From a bacterium (GTDB lineage Bacteria > Bdellovibrionota_C > UBA2361 > SZUA-149 > JAEUWB01), in the NCBI GenBank assembly GCA_016786595.1, contig JAEUWB010000059.1, forward strand, positions 1-64,000: DNA of 64,000 nt, written 5' to 3'. This document shows, piece by piece, positions 15,300 through 24,135 of the stretch. The stretch's first letter is position 1; the number at the start of each line of letters is the position of its first letter. Position numbers and translations under genes: made by a program. The notes under the pieces are model-generated. The model was not told where the DNA came from. It saw nothing but the letters and a program-made list of their open reading frames with translations, and did not search any database.

Positions 15300-17513
15300 G
15301 TGGCTTTTGATTATTCAAAACGTCTCTCCACGATTCAAAAGGAGGTTGAAAAGCGCGAAGGAGAAATCTCTCCACGCAAGGCTTTAGTTTTATCAATCAT
15401 CGCCCTCCTGATCTGCGTTGCCATCCTCCCCAAACGTCAAACAGTAAATATCGGGACCGAAACCTCAAGTCAGCACAAGCGCAGTATCGAAGATATTACT
15501 AATAGCGTGAAAAGCTTTTTCGGCGCTGGTAGCAGTAAAGAAACTACCAACATCACCGCGCTTAACTCGCATTGGGAAGAAAATTTAAAACTAAAATTAG
15601 AAGGCAGATTCTCCACCCTAACTTATCTGCCATTCGGACAATCATTCGCCAATCGCTACTATCGCTTTTGCCAGTCAGTGCTCGGCACCGGCGGCGCAAC
15701 AGATCGCTTAACAATTCGCCGCCCCGCGGGAATCGTCGAACGCTTCCTCACAATATTTTTCCTCGATTTGGGTTTTATTTTATTTAGCTTTTTGCCGTTT
15801 TGGTTGTTAGCAATTGCACTGGGCATTTATTGGACCAAATATCGCATGAAGCCAACTCCAACTAAAGACTTCCTCGGGGTGTGTGACCCTGGCGTGAGCC
15901 CCTTTTATTCGGGAATCTATGCCCCGTTTGTGCCTAATGGTGGAGCTAGTGCAAGTGATTTTTCTGCTCCAGGACTTGCCACTCCACAGAAAATTTCCCT
16001 GGCCGAAGCAAGTAAACATAAACTTGCAATGATGTTACGCGGTGCCCAAGCACTGAATGGAACGACCCAAGAATTAGTGCAAATTATTTTAGCCTATCGT
16101 GATTACCCTGGATTCGTTGAAGAAGAACGCGCGGCTGAAGAATATACAGATGCAACCGAAGACAGTCAGTCAGTCGATACAGCCCCAGCAAAACTAGGTT
16201 TCGTCGCCCCTGGAAATAATACTCTCGAGCATGACACTTGTCTCAGCTTAGAAGCACTACTTGAAGCACATCAAATTCTTAAAGATCTTTGGGCCAAGGT
16301 CGGCGATGCCTTAGCAGAAGACCGCTTCGAGGCACTTTTCGGTGACTACTTGTCAGCAGTTGGGTCAAAATCAAAGCAGACAAGTCAACTAGTGCAAACA
16401 CTAATCCAAAGCCTAACACCACGGCGCTCTCAGGCACTGGCAAAATTACCAACCCATTTGGTTGCGGCAGCTTTTTTAGCAACTGAGGCAGGAAAAGGCT
16501 TTACTTACGAACGCACCAAGGATTTATTTCATCAAGTTTCACGCTATCCACACCTCCAAGCACGCGCCGTGATTCAGTCAATTTTAAGCTTCCACACCGA
16601 GTATAATGGCGAAGAACGCAGAATTATTCGCCAAGCTGTGATCTGCTCTAGGCGCCACGGAGACTTCGGACGTGCGCAATTGCCAATCGACATGTCAATT
16701 CCGACCCGTGCCTTGCGTGGCTGGCTTGAAATTTTGTATGCAGTCGATGAGAAGCGCAAAGATGCGGGAGAGTTAATGGAGCTCGACACGCATATTGAAG
16801 AAATTCATGAAATGTGGAAGCGCAATATTGTCGAACGCTTAAAAATCGATGCAGCCAAAGAAAAATCAAGCCTCTACCCAATGTGGAAAGGTGTCGTCTA
16901 TAAATCCGTCATTCTCCAACCACTTGCTGGCGTGATTGAAATCAGCCTGCAAAATATTTCAAGTCAACGCTTAGAACGCATCCAAACACTAATTGCTTGC
17001 ACTCGTGACGATATCTCCTCACTAAGTATCTCCGCACGATTACCTGGCTTTAAGCGCCAAGCGATGGAAGCCGAGCGTAGTGCCGCAGAAAGCGGCGGAA
17101 GAACAAGCTTGCTCGCTGTCGAACCCCAGGAACAAGATTTACTCAATCGTTGGTTGGTCGTGCGTCGCATGCTCACACGTTATAATTGGCTTTCGACTCG
17201 AGTCGGAGATGATGCCGTGCCGACTGACGGCTTAATGCAAGGCATCGTCCTCTTACGTGACGAAGAACAGCATGTCGTAGGCTTTGACGCACTCGTCCCA
17301 TTACGGCAGCGCCGCTACAAAGAACTATGTGGTGATGATTGGGAAAACAGATTCTTCTTAGGTTCGCCGCATCCAGATGATATCGAAGTCTTTTCTGTGA
17401 TTGAAGATTTCAAGAAAACCTTAACTGAGCGTGCTGAGCAAGCTAAACGTGGAAACCTAATTTCATTAAAAGCCTCACGCTTGGCCTTAGTGTCTGCTGG
17501 AGGGAATGTCTAA
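15300..17513 (+). CDS. Large inner-membrane protein upstream of the coupling ATPase; DotM/IcmP-like candidate
   Basis: The 737-residue protein starts at GTG (GAAGG about 12 nt upstream). It has a transmembrane helix at about 29-45 (VLSIIALLICVAILP), a soluble loop, and a hydrophobic hairpin at about 150-180 (FFLDLGFILFSFLPFWLLAI). A long cytoplasmic domain follows, containing GVCDPGVSPFYSGIYAPF and HLVAAAFLATEAGKGFTYE. Dot/Icm DotM has two or three N-terminal membrane helices, a cytoplasmic domain with an 'HAF..A' helix, and is encoded beside the DotL coupling ATPase, as here. DotM is about 380 residues, so this is much longer. The link to DotM is inferred from topology and neighbourhood. It is 3 bp from the coupling gene and surely co-transcribed. 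Confidence 0.55.
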   Translation: MAFDYSKRLSTIQKEVEKREGEISPRKALVLSIIALLICVAILPKRQTVNIGTETSSQHKRSIEDITNSVKSFFGAGSSKETTNITALNSHWEENLKLKLEGRFSTLTYLPFGQSFANRYYRFCQSVLGTGGATDRLTIRRPAGIVERFLTIFFLDLGFILFSFLPFWLLAIALGIYWTKYRMKPTPTKDFLGVCDPGVSPFYSGIYAPFVPNGGASASDFSAPGLATPQKISLAEASKHKLAMMLRGAQALNGTTQELVQIILAYRDYPGFVEEERAAEEYTDATEDSQSVDTAPAKLGFVAPGNNTLEHDTCLSLEALLEAHQILKDLWAKVGDALAEDRFEALFGDYLSAVGSKSKQTSQLVQTLIQSLTPRRSQALAKLPTHLVAAAFLATEAGKGFTYERTKDLFHQVSRYPHLQARAVIQSILSFHTEYNGEERRIIRQAVICSRRHGDFGRAQLPIDMSIPTRALRGWLEILYAVDEKRKDAGELMELDTHIEEIHEMWKRNIVERLKIDAAKEKSSLYPMWKGVVYKSVILQPLAGVIEISLQNISSQRLERIQTLIACTRDDISSLSISARLPGFKRQAMEAERSAAESGGRTSLLAVEPQEQDLLNRWLVVRRMLTRYNWLSTRVGDDAVPTDGLMQGIVLLRDEEQHVVGFDALVPLRQRRYKELCGDDWENRFFLGSPHPDDIEVFSVIEDFKKTLTERAEQAKRGNLISLKASRLALVSAGGNV

Positions 17514-17516
17514 TCC

Positions 17517-19667
17517 ATGGCACGCGCATATAAACGCACCGATGCATTTGAGGAGCTTGAGGTTCGCCGCGATAATTTAATTATCGTTGCCAAAGCTTTG
17601 ACTACTGCAGCGATTCTCGTCGTGCTCTTTTCGCAGATCTTTATGGCTCCCAGCGCAGTTACTGAGTTTTTAATTGCCGGAGTTTTGCCATTTGCGTCAT
17701 TGATTGCGATTTTTGCGGTGCGCACGCAGCGTAAAATTATCGAGTTAGAACGTGTCCAAGAATCTGAGCGTCGCGGTGGAAAGCCTGTCTTGGGCCTGCC
17801 ACCACAGCGAAACGCAATTGAAGCTGAACTTGAGGAAACACGCAAGAAGAAGCAGTCGATGATTGGCCGCTATCTTGTAGGCTTTGAGTTAGATTCAGGA
17901 AAACCACTTTGGGTGAGTGACGATGAAATCTGCACCCATGCGGCTGTTTTTGCCAAAACAGGAGTAGGTAAGACGCTCTGGTTAGAATCGCTGATGTTTC
18001 AACAAATGGCACGTGGGCGTGCCAGTGGATTTACTTTTATCGATGCCAAGCGCGACATGGGAACGCTTGCCGATATTATTTTAATGGCCATTATTACTGG
18101 GCGTATCGAAGATTTAATTGTGGTTGATCCATTTGATCCGGTTTGTGCCTATAATTTTGTTTTCACGACGCAACGCGCTGACGTTAAAGCGCGTAAGGTT
18201 TTGCGTTGTGGGTTACCACCAACTTCTGATCAAAGCACCACTAAGCACTATGACCGCCTTGCTGCGGATGCCGTGTATCGCGTCGTGCGCGCGATGGAAA
18301 GCCTTGGGCTGGCCTGGTCTGTGCGCGATGTCGCTGTTGCCTTATCGGCATTTAACTTTGCTTATCCGCGTTTACGCGCGCTTTTACATGAGCAGGGCGC
18401 CAAGCAAGCGATGATCGAACTTGGCCACCTTGCTGGTAGCTATCGCACGGGAAAAGGCAAGCTCGATGCTTTAACTTTAACTGATAACCTACGCGGTATT
18501 TCTTCGGAATTGCATTCGATTTCCAATTCTGAAGCTGGAGAAATGTTTTGCGCACCGAAAGCTGACTTATCACTCACCGATGCGATTTTACGCGGTAAAT
18601 TAATTTACTACATGTTGCCACGGCTTGAAGAAGCAGAGGCTGCAGCCAGAATGGTTAAGGTTTTTCGTGAAGACCTGGAAGTTTCCATTGGTGAAATCAC
18701 TTCAAATCGGAACTATCGGCTCGAAGACCCACACATGGTGATTATCGATGAGGGCGCTTCAACCTTTGGTCCGACTTGGGCAAACCTGTTTGAACTTGCT
18801 CGTAAGGGACGTTTTGCCTTGCTCTTCGGCGCGCAGTCAGTCAGTGGTTTAATGGATGAGCAGATGGGCTTGAGCGAGCAGTTTTATCAACGTGTAATTG
18901 CTAACGTGAATTTAAAAGTAATTATGCGTTTGGGGGATAATGAAACTGCAACTGAAATGTCGGAGTGGATTGGTAAAATTCACAGTGAAAAACGCACTTA
19001 CACTACCGGTTTATCTTCGGCCTTAAATTCGCGTGAATGGACTAAGCATGTTGAATTAAACAAACGTGCAGCTGAGGGTATGCGCGATGGCGTGGCCGTG
19101 TCTCTGGATGAGGACGACCTGGTTAGTCCAGAAGAATTAAAACACGAAATGTCGGCGGAAAAAGGCCTAGCGTGGTTTGATCTTGGGGATGGAATCTTAC
19201 GCAAGGGGCGTGCCTTGTGGTTTAATGCAGATGCACCGCGCTCTTGGGAAGGGCGTGAGTATTTGCAACGTTATGAGAGCATTGAAGCCGACGAAATTGG
19301 CTTGGCTGAATGGGTTGACGAGCATATTCTTTCGATTGAGCGTGAAGAGTCTGAGCAAGCACTTGAATCACATGTTGAAATTCAAGGTAGCTCAGTGAGC
19401 TTTGTCGGCAGCCAACATCCCTTTGGAGCCAACAACAGTAGCCCTACGCCTGCCACGCAACCCGTAGAAGATAAAGAGGAAAAAGGACCGTTTCGCCTGA
19501 ATATGGTGGGCGGGTTTAGAAATCGTCATCGTGCGGTTACAATAGTGCGTGATCGAAAGGCACAGTCTGAAACGGAAAGTAATAACACTAGTAGTGAGTC
19601 GGTAACGAGTGCCACTCCTCAAGCTGGAAACGCTTCGAAAAAGCTAATCTCAGAGAGGAAGAAGTAA
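17517..19667 (+). CDS. VirD4/TraD/DotL-family type IV coupling ATPase
   Basis: The 716-residue protein has two transmembrane helices at about 20-45 and 50-68. Walker A is FAKTGVGKT at about 146-154, and Walker B is HMVIIDEGAS near 405, followed by RKGRFALLFGAQS. Between them lies the all-alpha-domain-like insertion. Coupling proteins bring DNA or protein substrates to the secretion channel and hydrolyse ATP. The C-terminal 100 residues are charged and low-complexity, as in substrate-adaptor tails of DotL and TraD. It is 3 bp after the DotM-like gene, an arrangement shared with I-type (Dot/Icm, TrbA-TrbC) systems rather than F. Confidence 0.88.
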   Translation: MARAYKRTDAFEELEVRRDNLIIVAKALTTAAILVVLFSQIFMAPSAVTEFLIAGVLPFASLIAIFAVRTQRKIIELERVQESERRGGKPVLGLPPQRNAIEAELEETRKKKQSMIGRYLVGFELDSGKPLWVSDDEICTHAAVFAKTGVGKTLWLESLMFQQMARGRASGFTFIDAKRDMGTLADIILMAIITGRIEDLIVVDPFDPVCAYNFVFTTQRADVKARKVLRCGLPPTSDQSTTKHYDRLAADAVYRVVRAMESLGLAWSVRDVAVALSAFNFAYPRLRALLHEQGAKQAMIELGHLAGSYRTGKGKLDALTLTDNLRGISSELHSISNSEAGEMFCAPKADLSLTDAILRGKLIYYMLPRLEEAEAAARMVKVFREDLEVSIGEITSNRNYRLEDPHMVIIDEGASTFGPTWANLFELARKGRFALLFGAQSVSGLMDEQMGLSEQFYQRVIANVNLKVIMRLGDNETATEMSEWIGKIHSEKRTYTTGLSSALNSREWTKHVELNKRAAEGMRDGVAVSLDEDDLVSPEELKHEMSAEKGLAWFDLGDGILRKGRALWFNADAPRSWEGREYLQRYESIEADEIGLAEWVDEHILSIEREESEQALESHVEIQGSSVSFVGSQHPFGANNSSPTPATQPVEDKEEKGPFRLNMVGGFRNRHRAVTIVRDRKAQSETESNNTSSESVTSATPQAGNASKKLISERKK

Positions 19668-19767
19668 ATGAAATTCGTTACTTGCTGCTGGTTTTACTTC
19701 TCGACTTGTCTATCTAAGTTTGAGTGGATTATAAGTTAAGTAAGGGTTTAATTCGGAGGTTTATTCT

Positions 19768-20376
19768 ATGCGTTCCATGAGTTTTGAAATTGCCAAGTCC
19801 TTTGGTCGGCTTTATCTTGATCCAAGTTCATCGTCATTGCGCCTGCGTTATGTGCCAATGGAAGACGGGGAATTAAATGAGAATTCGATTGGTGCTTGCG
19901 ATATTGCAATCGACATCGAAGATGTCGGCAATCTCTGGGCGACAACTCGTGCATTTCTTTATGGTGTTGAATCACTTGATCTAAACATTATCATTCGTCC
20001 TGCGGAAGAGAGCGACTCAGAAGTTTTAGTCAAACTCTATCGCGACAAGCCTAAGGGCGCGCAAGGTGCGCTTTCTGGAGAAGAGACCTGTTGGTTACGT
20101 ATTGTCTCAGGACGTAGCGAAGAGGAACGCCGCCGTATTAAGCTTGGACCTAGAGATTTGTTAAGTATTGAGCTGGCTTGCAATGCAGTGCTAGTCATGT
20201 CGGCTTCACCAATTTATAATTCTGCTGCGACTGCAAATGGCCACCTTGCTTTGGCGTCAACAAAAGCGACGAAGAAAGCTGCGACCAAGAAAGTCGTAAA
20301 TGTTGATGTTGATGCAGAGGAAGAATCGACTGCCAAGACAACAACAATCCGTGAAGCACGCTTTTCTATTAGTTAA
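19768..20376 (+). CDS. Unknown 202-residue protein downstream of the coupling ATPase
   Basis: No family is recognised. The N-terminal 150 residues look globular (EIAKSFGRLYLDPSSSSLRL; ACDIAIDIEDVGNLWATTRA; then IRPAEESDSEVLVKLYRDKP), with beta-rich character and no signal or membrane helix. The last 45 residues are Ala/Lys-rich then acidic (ATKKAATKKVVNVDVDAEEE). CGGAGG lies 11 nt before the ATG. It follows the coupling gene by 100 bp on the same strand, so it may be a substrate adaptor or chaperone, but nothing in the sequence proves that. Confidence 0.65.
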   Translation: MRSMSFEIAKSFGRLYLDPSSSSLRLRYVPMEDGELNENSIGACDIAIDIEDVGNLWATTRAFLYGVESLDLNIIIRPAEESDSEVLVKLYRDKPKGAQGALSGEETCWLRIVSGRSEEERRRIKLGPRDLLSIELACNAVLVMSASPIYNSAATANGHLALASTKATKKAATKKVVNVDVDAEEESTAKTTTIREARFSIS

Positions 20377-20384
20377 CGCATAGT

Positions 20385-21920
20385 TTAAAGACGGTTGGCG
20401 CTGCGTAGATCGATTAAGTACATCTTAATTCTACGTGGCGGACTAGGCGGAAACTCAATTACTTTTGCTGTTTGCAGATAAGGCTTTAATGTCTTGTAAA
20501 TCTTAGAATGCAAAATTAAGAAGTCAATTGATTTGTCGTCCGCGAGGCGCTGGATTAGTTCTGTGCGTCTAAGGCCGGACAAATCAACTCTTTTTGGTAA
20601 GGCGAAATAAAAACGATCAGTTAAACTTTTCTTAGGGAATGCATAGGTTGCAAGAGTTCCAGCACCACTTTTCTGTAAATCCACAATTTTTCGTGCATAA
20701 TATTCGACAATTGATTGCTTAAATGTGGGTGTAAGCTTTCTGTAGTTATAAATAAGTTGATTGTAAGTTTGCCAGGTTGCCACCAGTAAAAAGCAAGTGG
20801 TGAAGCTTAGCTTGAAAAAATGCTTTTTATGTTTTGCCTCTTTGAAGCTGCGCAAGGCAACGTTAAGCGTTGCAGCTCCGATTAATGCCATCCCCGGGAA
20901 AGCCGGAGAGATATACCATTCTAGTTTAGATTTTCCGAGCGAATAGCCGATTACAGGTAGCGTGGCCCAAAGTAGACAAAATGCCCAATTTGGAGCGTGT
21001 CTTCGTAGCGCGAAATAGAGCGCAGTCAATATAGCGGCAGCTAGCAAAATTGGCGGAATGCTTGAATTGTTCAGGAAAAGATCCTGGAAATAGAACCAGA
21101 CTTGGTTTTTGTGGTGAAACCCCTGCACCGCACGTTTGTAAATTTCGTGCTTGACCATTGTTTGAATGGCTTTTGTATATTCAAGAAAAATTGGCACAAG
21201 ATAAAGTGCGGGGACTGTAATGCTAAGCAGCACGATTGTTAGAAAATATTTCTTGCCAGTGAGCAGCCAAGCCTTGCCGGTTTTGCTGAAAAACAATTCA
21301 AAGAGCATGAAAGGTAAGATCACGCTGTAAGGCATTAATCCGCCAATGTGCTTGGTCAGGACGCCTAGGCCGATAATCAGGCCAATTGCAGCGCTCAGGT
21401 AATAGCATTTCTTTGGGTTTCGACTGTCCCGGTGCATTTCTTCACGGAGCTGCCAGAATAAATATAGACTCAAGCTGCAAAGAAAAATCAAAAGTCCATC
21501 AGCAGCGCCATCCCGTGCGCCTTTGATAAAAATAAAAGTTTTCGCTGTGAACATTAAAAGCGCAGCGAGAAAACCGACGGTGAGTGACTGAAATAACTGC
21601 ACCCCGAGGGCAAAGCAAATAACGATCGTGCCTGTCGCTGCACAAGCAGAGACAACACGAAAAACCCAATTTTCAGGACCAAAAATTTGAATTAATGGGA
21701 TCGTTAACCAAAATTTGAAAGGCGGCTTATTGAAATAGAGCGACTTGCCGGCTTTGGGAACAAAATAATCACCAGTTTGATACATCGTCCAAGTGACGAG
21801 TGCATGCTTAGTCTCATCATGATGCTTAAACGACATCGCATCTAGTTTATAAAAGAAAAAGTAATAAACTAATGGCAGTAGTAGCAAAACGAGTAATAAT
21901 TTTAAGTTAAAAATTTTCAC
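20385..21920 (-). CDS. ArnT/PMT-like (GT39/GT83) membrane glycosyltransferase
   Basis: The 511-residue protein begins with a membrane helix. Then comes the first periplasmic loop with HHDETKHALVTWTMYQTGDY and GKSLYFNKPPFKFW, the acidic DE and 'KPP' signature of dolichyl/undecaprenyl-phosphate-sugar glycosyltransferases such as ArnT. About ten further hydrophobic helices follow, and the soluble tail ends LIDLRSANRL. Enzymes of this class move a sugar from a polyprenyl carrier to lipid A, protein or another acceptor in the periplasm; the acceptor here is unknown. The downstream neighbour on the plus strand is convergent, with 9 bp between the stops. The TPR gene follows closely upstream in the same direction, so the two may form an operon. 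Confidence 0.85.
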   Translation of the reverse strand: MKIFNLKLLLVLLLLPLVYYFFFYKLDAMSFKHHDETKHALVTWTMYQTGDYFVPKAGKSLYFNKPPFKFWLTIPLIQIFGPENWVFRVVSACAATGTIVICFALGVQLFQSLTVGFLAALLMFTAKTFIFIKGARDGAADGLLIFLCSLSLYLFWQLREEMHRDSRNPKKCYYLSAAIGLIIGLGVLTKHIGGLMPYSVILPFMLFELFFSKTGKAWLLTGKKYFLTIVLLSITVPALYLVPIFLEYTKAIQTMVKHEIYKRAVQGFHHKNQVWFYFQDLFLNNSSIPPILLAAAILTALYFALRRHAPNWAFCLLWATLPVIGYSLGKSKLEWYISPAFPGMALIGAATLNVALRSFKEAKHKKHFFKLSFTTCFLLVATWQTYNQLIYNYRKLTPTFKQSIVEYYARKIVDLQKSGAGTLATYAFPKKSLTDRFYFALPKRVDLSGLRRTELIQRLADDKSIDFLILHSKIYKTLKPYLQTAKVIEFPPSPPRRIKMYLIDLRSANRL

Positions 21921-21927
21921 TTGATAC

Positions 21928-22665
21928 TTACTGATTGATCGGGGTGATCTCTATTTGCGGCGGGGTAAAACCGAGCTTCTTTGCCTGCTGGTAGGAGGCA
22001 ACTGCGGAATCTGGATTGCCCAGCGCATCGTGTGCAACAGAAATCAGCATCTCAATATCTGCTGAAGAACTTTGCTGTTTTGCAGTAGTCAGAAAATTGA
22101 GCATCTCTTGATAATCTTTACGTGCGAATAAAACAGTGCCTAAATTTTTTATCGTACTTAAGTCACTTGGGTCCTGAGCATAGGCTGAGCGTAGTAAATA
22201 TTCGGCGCGTTCCATATTGCCTTGCGAGGCATGCAGCGTGCCGAGGCGTTGTAGGACTTTTGTTGAGTTTGAGTTCAGTGCTAAGATTTGCTCATAAACT
22301 TTGATGCCTTGTGGTAAATCGCCCATACCGATATGGGCCTCAGCGAGCCGATTCTTAAAGGCAAGGTCTTTAGGTTCGATCTCAATTGTGCGGTTCAGGA
22401 TTTGTATGGCCTCACTGAATTTGCCTTCGGTCATTAAAATACCAGCTTGGTTATAGAGTGCAGTAGTATTTTGGGGATCAGCCTCACAGGCCTTAACAAT
22501 TTTCTCCAGGCCTTGGGCTTTCTTGCCTTCAAGCACAAGCGCCACTCCAGCTTCATTTAATTCTTGAGCACTTTCTTGACGATTGCCTTGACAATAAGCT
22601 AGCGCTGGCCCAAATAGGGTAAATGATGTAAAAAACAGCAAATTTATACGTTTAAGATATCGCAC
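21928..22665 (-). CDS. TPR-repeat periplasmic protein
   Basis: With the GTG start at 22665 the protein has a hydrophobic signal (INLLFFTSFTLFGPALAYCQ). Five to six tetratricopeptide units follow, for example NTTALYNQAGILMTEGKFSE and LAFKNRLAEAHIGMGDLPQG. The open frame extends upstream to 22806, but that would overlap the divergent ubiE start at 22749 and place 47 residues before the signal peptide, so the later start is preferred. TPRs bind partner proteins. It is 8 bp upstream of the glycosyltransferase gene and is probably co-transcribed with it. Confidence 0.8.
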   Translation of the reverse strand: MRYLKRINLLFFTSFTLFGPALAYCQGNRQESAQELNEAGVALVLEGKKAQGLEKIVKACEADPQNTTALYNQAGILMTEGKFSEAIQILNRTIEIEPKDLAFKNRLAEAHIGMGDLPQGIKVYEQILALNSNSTKVLQRLGTLHASQGNMERAEYLLRSAYAQDPSDLSTIKNLGTVLFARKDYQEMLNFLTTAKQQSSSADIEMLISVAHDALGNPDSAVASYQQAKKLGFTPPQIEITPINQ

Positions 22666-22748
22666 TGCTGGCACTTCTTGCTTAAAGTTAGTTATATAGC
22701 CAGTTTGACGAAATCGGGCAAAAGAAACTTCATTTTCGAATATTATCA

Positions 22749-23486
22749 ATGAGTCAAGCTGTTCATGACATGTTTCATAGCATTGCCGAGCGCTATGATT
22801 TAGCAAATCAGATCTTAAGTCTTGGAGTGCATAATTCGTGGCGCCGTAATGCTATCGCCATGCTTAAATTGCCCAACAATGCCAGCATAGCCGACATTTG
22901 TACGGGAACAGGCGACGTCGCTTTCGAGTTAAATACTTACTTTAAAAATTCAGCAACAATTTACGGCTTTGATTTTGTAAGGAAAATGGTCAAGCTCGCG
23001 GCAGTTAAACAGCAGCAAAAAAAGCAGCAGACTGCTCGTGCGGTGCATTTCAGCTGTGCAGATGCAATGTGCTTGCCGGTTCAAGCAGAATCTTTTGCAG
23101 CAGTGACCTGTGCATTTGGTATCCGTAATGTTGATGATCCGTTACAGTGCTTACGTGAATTTCATCGCGTGCTCAAAGATTCAGGGCAGGTGCTGATTCT
23201 AGAATTCGGTAAGCCGCAACTCCCCGTTTTTTCGCAAGTTTATGATTTATACGGAAAACACCTGATGCCGCGCATTGGTGGAATGCTCAGTGGTAATCGT
23301 GCCGCTTACGAGTATTTACCGCAAACTGCTAAGGCATTCCCTGACGGAGAAAAATTTGTTGAATTAATGCGCCAAGCCGGGTTCCACTCGATACGCGTGA
23401 AAAGCTTTATGACAGGCGTTGCCTACGCTTACTGCGGGCAGAAGTCAGCACACTTGGACAGTAAATTTGAAGCGGGGCAAAGCTAA
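22749..23486 (+). CDS. ubiE: Demethylmenaquinone/ubiquinone C-methyltransferase
   Basis: The 245-residue protein covers the whole UbiE/MenG family. MFHSIAERYDLANQILSLG is the N-terminal signature, ADICTGTGDVAFEL the SAM-binding motif I, and FGIRNVDDPLQCLREFHRVL the distal signature. The enzyme methylates the demethylmenaquinone ring in the last step of menaquinone synthesis. It heads an operon with ubiX, mqnE and the mqnA-mqnC fusion, so here it serves menaquinone. The stop overlaps the ubiX start by one base (TAATG). Confidence 0.95.
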   Translation: MSQAVHDMFHSIAERYDLANQILSLGVHNSWRRNAIAMLKLPNNASIADICTGTGDVAFELNTYFKNSATIYGFDFVRKMVKLAAVKQQQKKQQTARAVHFSCADAMCLPVQAESFAAVTCAFGIRNVDDPLQCLREFHRVLKDSGQVLILEFGKPQLPVFSQVYDLYGKHLMPRIGGMLSGNRAAYEYLPQTAKAFPDGEKFVELMRQAGFHSIRVKSFMTGVAYAYCGQKSAHLDSKFEAGQS

Positions 23487-24130
23487 TGAAGGAAAAGCGT
23501 TGGACCATTGCTCTGACTGGGGCCTCAGGCACAATCTATGCACGCAAGCTCGTGAAAATCTTGATTGAGCATGACCCTGCGACGATGCTCGATCTGGTTA
23601 TTTCAGATGGGGCGCTACGGGTGCTGCGTGAAGAGGACAATATTTCTACAAGCCACGGTCTGGGCAGTAGCGCTGAAAAGGTCAGTGAGGAGCTTTTCGG
23701 TCTAACCAGTGCGCGGATTGTTTTCCATAACCCACGCGACACGGGAGCAGCGATAGCTTCAGGATCTTATCCTTCAAGTGGCATGGTAATTGTGCCTTGC
23801 AGTATGTCGACTTTGGGTTGCATTGCCAATGGTGTCGTGATGCACCTCGTGCATCGTGCCGCTGAAGTTACGCTCAAAGAAAATCGTAAATTAATTGTTG
23901 TCCCACGGGAGACTCCACTGACCTCAATTAACCTGGAAAATATGTTAAAACTCAGACAAGCAGGCGCTGTAATTATGCCGGCGATGCCTGGCTTTTATCA
24001 GCAACCAACTTCAATTGATGACCTGGCGGAGTATTTTGCAATGCGCATTACCGACCAGCTCGGCTATAACTTCGATTTCAAACCGCGCTGGGGACAAGCT
24101 AGTGCGCAGACCGCTAAGAATGGATTTTAA
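23486..24130 (+). CDS. ubiX: UbiX-type flavin prenyltransferase
   Basis: The 214-residue protein begins with the flavoprotein motif IALTGASGTIYARKLVKIL, then GAAIASGSYPSSGMVIVPCS and LIVVPRETPLTSINLENMLK, all characteristic of UbiX/Pad1. The enzyme makes prenylated FMN, the cofactor of UbiD-type decarboxylases. In the futalosine route a UbiX/UbiD-like pair removes a carboxyl group from the naphthoate intermediate, which fits its place between ubiE and mqnE. No UbiD homologue is in the window. Confidence 0.95.
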   Translation: MKEKRWTIALTGASGTIYARKLVKILIEHDPATMLDLVISDGALRVLREEDNISTSHGLGSSAEKVSEELFGLTSARIVFHNPRDTGAAIASGSYPSSGMVIVPCSMSTLGCIANGVVMHLVHRAAEVTLKENRKLIVVPRETPLTSINLENMLKLRQAGAVIMPAMPGFYQQPTSIDDLAEYFAMRITDQLGYNFDFKPRWGQASAQTAKNGF

Positions 24131-24135
24131 TTTCA

